In this document: positions 56,339-64,000 of the stretch, in pieces
Layout of the letters: each line of letters opens with the position of its first letter
Numbering within the stretch: the first letter of the stretch is position 1
From: Neopestalotiopsis rosae
Taxonomy: Eukaryota; Ascomycota; Sordariomycetes; Amphisphaeriales; Sporocadaceae
Length of the DNA stretch: 64,000 nucleotides
NCBI GenBank assembly: GCA_023078685.1
Contig: JALGAS010000006.1
Coordinates: 2,914,001-2,978,000 of the forward strand
Reading direction: 5' to 3'
Program-made: the position numbers and the translations under genes
The notes under the pieces: model-generated
What the model saw: the letters and a program-made list of their open reading frames with translations, nothing else
The model's database searches: none
What the model was told of the DNA's origin: nothing

Positions 56339-57826
56339 TACCACGAAATTCCCTTTGGCGGGTACTGATTGTGTTTCAGACGGGCGGGAGCGTTTACCAC
56401 GAGGCACCCTTTGGCAGGTGCTCATTTTGATCTCACGGGCGGGAGCGTCTACCACGAAACGCCCTTTAGCATGTATTGATTGTGCTTTAGACTAGCGAGA
56501 GTGTTCATCCGGAGTTGAACTTTGGAAAGAACCCATATCTCATATGGGAGTATGCGATGACCACGAGATGTCTCTTGGCAAGCACTACTTATGTTCAAGA
56601 TAGGCGTGTGCGGTTACCACGAAAGACCCTTTCGCGAGTATTTGGCCGTGCTTAAAAAAGGGCGGGCGCGGCTACCACGAGACACTTTTAGGCAAGTGCT
56701 CATTGCATTTGAACTGGGCGGGAGCGGCTATCACCACACGCTGTTTGGCAAGGACTGTCCGTCTACCAAATGAGCGAGAGCGTCTACCCCGAGACGCCCT
56801 CAAGAATTTCAGTCTTAGGTCAGGACGGGCGAGTACGGTTACCACGAGATACTCCGTGGCAAGAATTCGCGAGGTTTGACATGGGCGAGAGCGTTTACCA
56901 TGAGAGTCGATTCAAGCAGGAGCATGAGGGCGAACAAAACACAGCCCAGCTTTTCAGTAGGAGATAATATTAATATTTTCACGGTACGGGAATGTTCACT
57001 ACAAAAGCTCATGGAGCATGACCAGATTGTGTCCCGGGCAATGAAAACGTCACTAGGAGACTATCTCCAGGCAGTGAATGTACGTGTTCGAATAGGCCGA
57101 GATCGTTTACCATGAAGGCTCCCTGGTGACAAGAGGTATAAGGATTTTCGAACAAGGCTGGTTGCCAAAAACAGATACTCATTATTGCAGACTGGGAATA
57201 CTCGAACAAGGCAAGAACATCGGCCATACATTTTTGTTCAAGACTAGAACTACATAGTCATTGCGATTACAAGACGTTTGTCACAGTTGTGTAATCAAAT
57301 TCATGGGGCCGGCCTCTTCATCAAAAGTAATAAACAGCTACTTATAAGAACCACACAGCGGATCCAGGAAAAAGTGTAGCCCGAGGGCGTGTACCATGAA
57401 CATATGGATATTGCTGGGGTTCGCAATGCTCGACATGTTCGACAACATTTACCAGTAATACATACCCCTAATATTTGATTAGTACGTAGGGACTGAAAAG
57501 TTTTCGCACAGGTCGAAAGCGCTTACCACGAAAGCAATTGAACATAGGAAGAGCTGGAAGCTTTTGTGCAAGAGCGCCTACCTTTTCGGATGGCAGAAAT
57601 CAATAATATTCAAATACAGCAGAGCATTTACCATGACTGTCCCCTTGAGATAAGAAAAAAGCGCTTGCAAGCAGCTGGCTTGTGGGCAACAGCGGTTACC
57701 ATGAATGGCCATTATATGCAGGGCATTGCTTGTTTCTGGTGCTCTCCATGTCACAGCACTACTTCGTGAAAACTTATGTTGTCTTGACGATCGCTCTGAG
57801 AAAGAATTTGATGCCGCCTACCACGG
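56339..57826. repeat. Degenerate tandem array with a 55-56 bp period
   Basis: The core (T)TACCACGA, preceded by GGGCGGGAGCG-like sequence and followed by RACRCCCTTTGGCAAGT, starts at 56339, 56395, 56450, about 56506, 56559, 56615, 56673, 56729, 56785, 56840 and 56896. Spacings are 53-58 and mostly 55-56. Looser copies follow near 57108, 57392, 57450, 57524, 57579, 57629, 57697 and 57819. The period is not a multiple of three, so one frame cannot run through the array. Confidence 0.88.
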
Positions 57827-58590
57827 AAGTATTTCTTCAGAGCATCCTTGGACCTTCAATCGTCAGGATATCAGCCCGAAACGAAAAGAGGTCACCAAAT
57901 CATTTCCATGTATGACATCTTTCTATTTGTTACTGTACGAGTACAGTTATCGCTGAAGTCCTCCCTCAAGTCGATGACAGGAATCCGACACAAAAGGCCT
58001 GAGGACAAAGATCAGGTAACGAATCCTGCGGGACAGGTGTGAGCACTGATATTTGCTCTCTTTTCAGTCAAATTCAAGATACCAAGTAGGCTCACAATTT
58101 ATGCAAGATATCACTGCTATTATGCTAACTCAAAAACATACTCCAGCATGAATTTACCAGCTAGATGGTACCAGGCTGCCCAAGGTAAAGCTATTCATTG
58201 TCCCAGCAACAAGAATACATACACTACCCAAAATAAAAGTGGCACACAGCCAGTAGTGTGTGTGAAAGCTGTTGAGGGGATGTTGTCGATCCCAAAATCA
58301 GAGACACGATATACCAGGAGTAAAGACAAAAAGTCACACGTTGCGCACATCTCAATCCAACAACATTCACAAATACAGTCAAATGTGGGTGCAGATCACG
58401 TCCGGATAGGCGAGTCTGTGGCAGAATGTTTTCAAAAGGTCAAAGGCTGGTCTCGCTGACACATTGGTCGTCCGGGTGCTGCGTTCGGGTAGTGCAGTTC
58501 AAAACAATGGGATAGCTAACTTTGATCAGTCACAGAGCACAATACCCTCTACAAATGCCAAACACAAAGCAATAGACACAAATGCACAAA

Positions 58591-58730
58591 TATGGCGAAG
58601 ACAAAACGGTATAGGGAGTGCCGATATAGAACGGAATCAGGATGCTGTTATATGGCACAAACAAGGATAAAGACACGGGACGGAATTATAGTCGCTGATA
58701 TGGGACGAAATAAAGGATATTGGCATACTC
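58591..58730. repeat. Weak recurring TATGG-(n)-AC-AAA motif
   Basis: Similar blocks start at 58591 (TATGGCGAAGACAAAACGG), 58625 (TATAGAACGGAATCAGGAT), 58651 (TATGGCACAAACAAGGAT) and 58699 (TATGGGACGAAATAAAGGAT). Spacing is irregular (26-48 bases), so this may be an old, decayed repeat. Confidence 0.4.
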
Positions 58731-58932
58731 GGCGAATGCAGGGTGGGCAACAAGTCCGGGTCCAGGTAAGAGAGCTCGGTGACATGCCCGGGCTTGGGGG
58801 GATCCCGCAGCAGCTGGAAGTGTCATCGAAAGAGGCATCGGCATCAAGAAGCGGAATGTGTTTTTCATGCTTTCCGCCGAAAACACATTATTATCATCCA
58901 GCGAATCAAACAGTGGTGTAACGGCTCTTCTA

Positions 58933-60168
58933 TTATGTATGCCCATTCGGTTGACCAGTAGGCTCTAGAGACGAGTGAAAATTTCCAGACTCGAGAATCT
59001 TTTCAGCGGCATCAATGCCAATAAATTTCCAGACACCGGCCGTTCGTTCTTGTCCGAGATTCTTGGCATCATCATCAGGTATTGGCCCCGCCAAAACGTC
59101 AAACTCCTGGTGCGAATCCGTCTTTGTGAAAAAGACCCTATGCCATTCGACGCCCGCCTCGCCCTCGACATCCCGTATCTCCCTCTGGGCATCTTCGATG
59201 TGGCTCTTGGCATCATTTACGGCTCGCATGTCGCCCGCCCGGATCCCCTCTAGAACTTTTGCCCAGGCCTTGCGAGACTCCCACGGGCTCTGCTCCTCGA
59301 TTGGTTTCACTTGCAGCTCGGTGTGCGGCACGTCATCGACGTCAAACTCCTCGAGATTTGACCCTTGTGTGCAGTCCTTGATGGTAAGTTTCCCGTTCCA
59401 CTGCCCCTCGAGCTCATAGAGAAGCTTCCCACCGTCACGTATATTCCTCAGTTCCGCGCTGACGCAGTTCTTGGTACCGAACCCCAGCGCCTTTTTGCCC
59501 TCGAACTCAATGGTCGCGAGATACCCGGAGCTGGAAGAAATGTAACACGTGCCTTGAAGCTCCGGGTACGGCTTGCCAGCAAGCAGGCCTTTTATCGCCA
59601 TGACCGGCAGCGTCATCAGATGGCTCTCTCCGTGCGTCTCGTCGCGAATGATGGCGTGCCCGACCTGCCGCACCGTGACGCCGCTCGTGGGACTGAACGA
59701 AGTCTCCTGCGCCACGTAGCCCGACGAAGAGATGCGGTGGTCCCGGTTATACAAGAAGCAAGCCGTCACGGGCGGGTGGTGCGACACCTGCTCCGAGATG
59801 AGCCTCGTCTGGCTTCCCGACGCCTCGTCCGCAAAGGTGCCCAGGAACAGCTCTCCCAGAAAGGCGTTGAGGGGCTTCTTGGCGCCGCCGTCGTTGGAGT
59901 CTCCTTCCGAGGCGGCGCTGTAGGCCTGCCGCTTGAGACTGCAGACAAAGTTCTTGAGGATGAGCAGGGCGCGCCGGGCTGGGTCCTCTTCCACCGCCGG
60001 TTGCAGGAAGAGCTGGTGGCGCTCTGCCCATGACGCAGGGATCTCGGTGACGGATTTGGGCGAGAGGACAAAGGGTGGAGCCGTGATATTCGAAAGGTCT
60101 CCTTTGACTGTGGCCAGATATCCCAAGAAGTCCTTTAGTTGAGAGAAGTTGGATTGCGTTTTCGTCAT
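58933..60168 (-). CDS. Oxysterol-binding protein, Kes1/Osh4-like
   Basis: Single-exon 411-residue protein, a short ORP consisting of the lipid-binding domain alone, like yeast Osh4/Kes1. The family fingerprint EQVSHHPP is at residues 126-133. The N-terminal lid region (SQLKDFLGYLATVKGDLSNI) and TAPPFVLSPKSVTEIPASW match the family. Such proteins exchange sterol and phosphatidylinositol 4-phosphate between ER and Golgi or plasma membrane. The C-terminal third (HIEDAQREIRDVEGEAGVEW, then HRVFF) is conserved as well. There is no PH domain, ankyrin repeat or FFAT motif. ATG 60168 is chosen because it begins the lid; the frame further upstream has no ATG. The gene sits inside the region holding copies of the 56-bp array core on both sides. 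Confidence 0.93.
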   Translation of the reverse strand: MTKTQSNFSQLKDFLGYLATVKGDLSNITAPPFVLSPKSVTEIPASWAERHQLFLQPAVEEDPARRALLILKNFVCSLKRQAYSAASEGDSNDGGAKKPLNAFLGELFLGTFADEASGSQTRLISEQVSHHPPVTACFLYNRDHRISSSGYVAQETSFSPTSGVTVRQVGHAIIRDETHGESHLMTLPVMAIKGLLAGKPYPELQGTCYISSSSGYLATIEFEGKKALGFGTKNCVSAELRNIRDGGKLLYELEGQWNGKLTIKDCTQGSNLEEFDVDDVPHTELQVKPIEEQSPWESRKAWAKVLEGIRAGDMRAVNDAKSHIEDAQREIRDVEGEAGVEWHRVFFTKTDSHQEFDVLAGPIPDDDAKNLGQERTAGVWKFIGIDAAEKILESGNFHSSLEPTGQPNGHT

Positions 60169-61235
60169 TTTGCACGACTCGAGCAGTTGGCCCAAAGTAA
60201 TCTAGCAAAATGCCATAAAAGGTGAATGTTTCTATGAAATGTTTTCTACGAAATACACAACGCGATATCTGTGAAATATTAGTATGTCTATATGGAATAA
60301 GAATGACCGCCAGAAATGGAAGGATCAAGATAGGTGTTAGTGGGCTGTGTACTGAGAAGTAGACAGTCCATGACGTTATTCCACGATACTCGCATTCGTT
60401 TACCACTAGCGTTCAGGAGCCAAGCCAGCGGCGTTTACCATTACTGCGAAGCCAAAGAGGCGTCATGAAGAAGCAAGTCCATATCACTGTGGTATTTGGG
60501 TATGAAGGCACTTGTGATTAAACAAGGCTGCAAGAGTATGTGGTCAAGTCTATTCTGCTGACTTTGTCCATAAAGTTTGCTAGAAGTCAGGTAATTAAGG
60601 TACATACGATGAGTTATGTTTGCGGGGCAGACTCCCGATAACTCTTGCACGCCAAATATCCTCAAATCTTTCCGACCATCTCCTGCCCGATCAAAGATCA
60701 TTTTTAAAAGTGAGACAGCCGGACCGCAATGCACATAGAGATGGTGAGCGAAGTTTTCAGTGGACTTACCAGAGATCCGGGTTCGCTGGGCCCATATCTT
60801 CCACTATAATCGGTAGTCTCAGCCACTACGGGCAATTTGGTCCGGGGCGGTAATCGATGCAATAAATTGTGCCCGAAATAAATCATAGCAATAACTTCTA
60901 CATTGTGTGGGAGCAGAAGAGAGGAGGGTAGGCGCCTTTCTATTGATACATCACTATTGCGTAAGGCAAATGGAATCGTAGCGGAAAGGCGGGCGGGCAC
61001 GACATGCCATTCACGGCGAATGCGGTTGACGTCACTACTGCTGTAAATTATGGAGTTGAACTATACTTACATGCGCAGCTTCGACTCAATGTCCAAACAA
61101 ACATCGAATGAGCATTCATTCACAATCTAAAGTCCACCTGCGCAGGAGTCAGCATAGCCGTAACCTGTGTATCATTGGTTATTCTGTCTGTTCGTTTCTC
61201 TATTTACCTCTCTGCTTACTTTCAACACGAGCAAA
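60169..61235. other. Divergent intergenic region
   Basis: Shared upstream region of the oxysterol-binding protein (-) and the TIM-barrel protein (+). It holds two isolated copies of the array core; otherwise nothing is recognised. Confidence 0.5.
60396..60447. repeat. Two outlying copies of the 56-bp array core
   Basis: TCGTTTACCACTAGCG (core TACC at 60401) and GCGGCGTTTACCATTACTGC (core at 60436) match the left half of the array unit. They lie 2.6 kb from the last array copy, across the oxysterol-binding-protein gene. Confidence 0.5.
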
Positions 61236-62279
61236 ATGCCAGTCAACTATAAGGAGCCACAGGATGCCAAGGTGGTGCAAATACCAACGTCATTTGCAAC
61301 ATGTAGCATCGGATACAAACCAGAGGCGCATACACTGCCACTCAAATTAAAGGCAATTGCAGATGCTGGATTCGAGGCAATAGAGCTGTCAATGCCCGAT
61401 ATCCTAGCTTACGGAAAGCATCTCAATGGACAGGAGCCTGACGAACGGGACTACGACGCACTTGTGGAAATCGGCAAGGAGATTAAAACTCAGGTGCAGG
61501 AGCATGGCCTCAAGATCCTGATGCTCCAGCCATTCGCCAATTTCGAGGGGTGGCCCAAGGGGAGCAAGGAGAGGCAGGACGCTTTTGATCGTGCCCGAGG
61601 TTGGATGAGGATCATGGAGGCTGTTGGTACCGATATGCTGCAGATCGGTAGTACAGATGCTCCCTCAAAGATTTCCTCGGACTTCGACGACCTTGCCAAA
61701 GATCTCGCAGAACTGGCGGATATATTCGCGGAAAAGGGCTTCCGTATTGCGTATGAGAATTGGTGCTGGGCCACGCATGCTCCAGGTTGGAAAGAAGTCT
61801 GGGAGATTGTCAAAAAGGCCGACCGACCCAACATCGGCCTATGCCTGGATACATTTCAGAGCGCGGGCGGCGAATGGGGAGACCCAACGACCAAGTCTGG
61901 AAAGATTGAAGAACTATCCGCGTCTGCCCTAGAAAAGAGATGGGAGGACAGTTTGCACATGCTATCCCGTGATGTCCCGGCCGAAAAGATTTATCTTCTG
62001 CAAATTTCGGATGCGTACAAGGTCGATCCTCCGATCGAGGCCAAGACGAATACTGATGGCCTTCGCCCACGTGGTCAATGGAGTCATGATTATCGACCTC
62101 TCCCTTACGACGGCGGTTATCTACCCATTGAGGATTTCTTGAAGGCCGTATTTCGCACGGGTTTCCGAGGATACCTCTCCATGGAAGTATTCGACGAAAA
62201 GGGCCAGCAAAGGTGCGCAGATATGGGGGCCTTTGCGAAGAAGGCGATGAACTCTCTGCAGGAAATGGTATCAAGATAG
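61236..62279 (+). CDS. Sugar-phosphate isomerase/epimerase-type TIM barrel, 3-dehydroshikimate-dehydratase-like
   Basis: Single-exon 347-residue protein with the xylose-isomerase-like (AP-endonuclease 2) TIM barrel. Family segments are SFATCSIGYKPE at strand 1, GFEAIELSMPDIL, LQPFANFEGWP, IAYENWCW, IGLCLDTFQSAGGEW and YLLQISDAYKV. GLCLDTFQ and the EGWP turn are close to fungal 3-dehydroshikimate dehydratases, which turn 3-dehydroshikimate into protocatechuate in quinate catabolism. The family also has other dehydratases and epimerases, so the substrate is inferred, and no other quinate genes are seen nearby. ATG 61236 has a good context (GCAAAATGCC). The residues encoded before it look like leader and lack an ATG. 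Confidence 0.82.
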   Translation: MPVNYKEPQDAKVVQIPTSFATCSIGYKPEAHTLPLKLKAIADAGFEAIELSMPDILAYGKHLNGQEPDERDYDALVEIGKEIKTQVQEHGLKILMLQPFANFEGWPKGSKERQDAFDRARGWMRIMEAVGTDMLQIGSTDAPSKISSDFDDLAKDLAELADIFAEKGFRIAYENWCWATHAPGWKEVWEIVKKADRPNIGLCLDTFQSAGGEWGDPTTKSGKIEELSASALEKRWEDSLHMLSRDVPAEKIYLLQISDAYKVDPPIEAKTNTDGLRPRGQWSHDYRPLPYDGGYLPIEDFLKAVFRTGFRGYLSMEVFDEKGQQRCADMGAFAKKAMNSLQEMVSR

Positions 62280-63226
62280 AGTCACAATCGATTGGTGCAT
62301 GATCAGGATAAAATCTGGGCTCATCCGCGAACTTATTCTTCTGAAGATAGCGGAAGCCCTGAACGGCAAATTCCCCAAGCGAGATCAATATGGTACGTAA
62401 CATTTGGGTAGACCGGAATATGCCAGAGGATCGATGTATATACCCAAGACATGATGATCGGATTATTTCGTCAACGTTAATCTTCATGATTATGACAACC
62501 GTAGATTAATAGCGATACACGTCTCCTACACTGCCTACGTCTAGGTATGTGACCACAAGCGCCTTACTTTGTAGCGTGCTATTGGAATATTGAACCCACT
62601 GTATAGCAGCCCTGGGCTGGTTCCTGGAGGCTGACACCCCACTATATTCGCTAAAACTCTAGACCTTTGGCAGGGTTTCCGGCAGCTGAGCCGACGCCGA
62701 ATTAGGTATCGTACGCTCAACCCAATGTGGAATCAGTGTACAGAGTACCTGGAGGTATCGCCCCCTTCGCACGGGCTGGGGTGCTTGAGCAACTAAGGCT
62801 TGGAACGCCCAGGTGCTAACCTTAGTGATCGACGGGACATTATCAGCTTTGGAGGGCTCGGAGGGGTCAATGCAACTAAATGCGACGCCAAGCTGCTCCC
62901 ATGTTTCAGCTCCAATGTCGGAGGCAATGTTTCAATTCAGATGTTTCCTGATCTCTGCAGCGTCTCTTCATTGATTTCTAGTTCTTCATCGATTTCCATC
63001 GTCTTGAATCTCTTTTTGGCGTTGTTGTTGTTCTGTCCGTGGAAAATTGCCCGCTGAGCTGGAGCTACCACGCGACTGACCGGTCGACTACTCGCGACAA
63101 GTTCCGAGTATATATTGTTTGCTTTACTTAGACAGCAAGCCACTATACAGACCGACTGTTTCGACTACGTTGACCTCCCCGTACCTGTTCCCGTAGAGGT
63201 CACTTCAACACGCTGGACCACCCGTC
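62280..63226. other. Intergenic, promoter of the GH3 gene
   Basis: No gene is recognised. The last 150 bases are pyrimidine-rich and probably leader. Confidence 0.5.
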
Positions 63227-64000
63227 ATGGCTCGAGACGAGAAAGAGGGCGCCGGGCTCCTCGGCGCCGAACAAGAAGACTATCAAGAGCGCTTTCGCAA
63301 GTCCTACGAAGCTCGTGATTCCTCAGATCTAGAATCGGACCTCGATGCGACCGAATTCCTTCAATCAGACCCATTGACAGCGACAAAGGGCTCCTACACG
63401 GCCGCATACCAAACACAACCTCGCAATCGGTGGTTACGACAGCCATGCGGCTGCTGTGCGGGCAGATCAAGAAAGTGCATATGGTCGTGTCTGGGTGTGT
63501 TGGCCCTCGTGTTTCTGGCTCTTGGGTCGGGCGGCTTCTTTGCCTACAAAAAGTACACCAGTCCACAAGATGGACTTTCTCCGCCCTGGTATCCGACGCC
63601 GAAAGGCGGAACGGCACGAAATTGGGCAGACAGCTACAGGAAGGCCAGTGAGATGGTCACCAGAATGACGCTCCCAGAAAAGGTCAATATCACGACTGGC
63701 ACTGGTTGGATGATGGGCCCAGCCGTCGGCAACACTGGGCCTGCCGTCAATGTCGGCTTCCCATCGCTGGCCCTGCAAGATGGACCGCTCGGTATTCGAT
63801 TTGCAGACAATGCCACGGCCTTCCCAGCTGGTATCACCGTGGGAGCAACATGGAACAAGGACCTGATGTACAAATGGGGCAACGTCCATGCCATCGAGGC
63901 CAGGAAGAAGGGAATCAATGCGATCCTTGGCCCCTGTATAGGCCCGCTCGGCCGTATGCCCGCTGGCGGGAGGAACTGGGAGGGCTTTGGCGCAGATCCA
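63227..64000 (+). CDS. Membrane-anchored GH3 beta-glucosidase, 3' end outside the window
   Basis: ATG 63227 opens a frame that runs to the window edge without a stop (258 codons). Residues 1-83 are a charged, probably cytosolic tail with a Cys-rich CGCCAGRSRKC. One membrane segment covers about 84-107 (IWSCLGVLALVFLALGSGGF), so this is a type II membrane protein with the enzyme outside or in the secretory lumen. From residue 125 it matches GH3 beta-glucosidases: WADSYRKASEMVTRMTLPEK, FPSLALQDGPLGIRF, FPAGITVGATWNKDL and GRMPAGGRNWEGFGADP. The catalytic Asp and the C-terminal domains lie beyond the window. Such anchored GH3 enzymes occur beside secreted ones in filamentous fungi. Confidence 0.92.
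   Translation, partial: MARDEKEGAGLLGAEQEDYQERFRKSYEARDSSDLESDLDATEFLQSDPLTATKGSYTAAYQTQPRNRWLRQPCGCCAGRSRKCIWSCLGVLALVFLALGSGGFFAYKKYTSPQDGLSPPWYPTPKGGTARNWADSYRKASEMVTRMTLPEKVNITTGTGWMMGPAVGNTGPAVNVGFPSLALQDGPLGIRFADNATAFPAGITVGATWNKDLMYKWGNVHAIEARKKGINAILGPCIGPLGRMPAGGRNWEGFGADP

Larger units (their letters stand above)
55251..58932. other. Gene-free region with repeat blocks
   Basis: About 3.7 kb between two minus-strand genes. It contains a GC-rich direct repeat (55.5-55.7 kb), a 55-56 bp tandem array (56.3-57.8 kb) and loosely recurring ATATGG-type motifs (58.6-58.7 kb). No protein-coding exon chain is seen on either strand. Confidence 0.6.

Noticed and set aside
56591..56967. Plus-strand open frames inside the 56-bp array
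   Set aside because: They arise from the repeat; the period is not a multiple of three, so successive units fall in different frames and no common peptide is kept.
58905..58960. GTGGTGTAACGGCTC, resembling a tRNA A box
   Set aside because: No matching B box (GGTTCGA-type) or acceptor stem is found in the following 60 bases.
59365..60033. A 222-codon plus-strand open frame over the oxysterol-binding protein
   Set aside because: Antisense to a protein with the EQVSHHPP fingerprint.

Overview
The window looks like chromosomal DNA of a filamentous ascomycete (Pezizomycotina, most likely Sordariomycetes and possibly Hypocreales). The evidence is many short GT-AG introns (about 48-240 bp) with CTAAC-like branch sites, a fungal STE20 kinase, a MET10-type sulfite reductase, a Zn2Cys6 regulator, a fungal rhodopsin-domain membrane protein, a CBM18 polysaccharide deacetylase and a fungal-type short tyrosinase. 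I recognise no transposon, rRNA, tRNA or CRISPR. About 21 protein genes are supported. Most exon borders are inferred from splice signals plus conservation of the encoded protein, and every multi-exon model listed closes in frame unless stated.

Layout. 1-4.9 kb: no gene seen. 4.9-8.0 kb (+): STE20/PAK kinase. 9.1-10.8 kb (-): hydroxyacid-oxoacid transhydrogenase. 11.7-20.2 kb: a group that could be a small catabolic or accessory cluster, with a DmpA-type S58 aminopeptidase (+), a secreted amidohydrolase of the decarboxylase type (+), an orphan His-rich repeat protein (+), a Zn2Cys6 regulator (+) and an MmgE/PrpD protein (-). 20.7-23.9 kb (-): sulfite reductase flavoprotein subunit with a long leader holding an upstream ORF. 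25.6-27.9 kb (+): nitrilase-family hydrolase, then a Ser/Thr-rich surface-type protein behind a 32-base poly(A) run. 31.2-35.2 kb: CBM18 polysaccharide deacetylase (+) convergent with an M3 oligopeptidase (-). 37.6-39.0 kb (-): rhodopsin-domain protein. 43.1-47.2 kb (+): tyrosinase and TANGO2-like protein. 47.5-52.0 kb (-): a Ser-rich protein of unknown function interrupted by one in-frame TAG, and a secreted S41 peptidase. 54.1-55.3 kb (-): a nuclear-looking Cys/His protein. 58.9-60.2 kb (-): Kes1-like oxysterol-binding protein. 61.2-62.3 kb (+): 3-dehydroshikimate-dehydratase-like TIM barrel. 63.2 kb to the end (+): membrane-anchored GH3 beta-glucosidase, cut by the window edge.

The least ordinary part is 55.4-60.5 kb. 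It holds a decaying tandem array with a strict 55-56 bp period (11 consecutive units at 56.3-56.9 kb, then looser copies to 57.8 kb), a GC-rich 76-bp direct repeat next to it, and two more copies of the array core beyond the oxysterol-binding-protein gene. The other unusual locus is the His-rich repeat protein at 15.1 kb, whose start codon lies inside a 36-bp tandem duplication.
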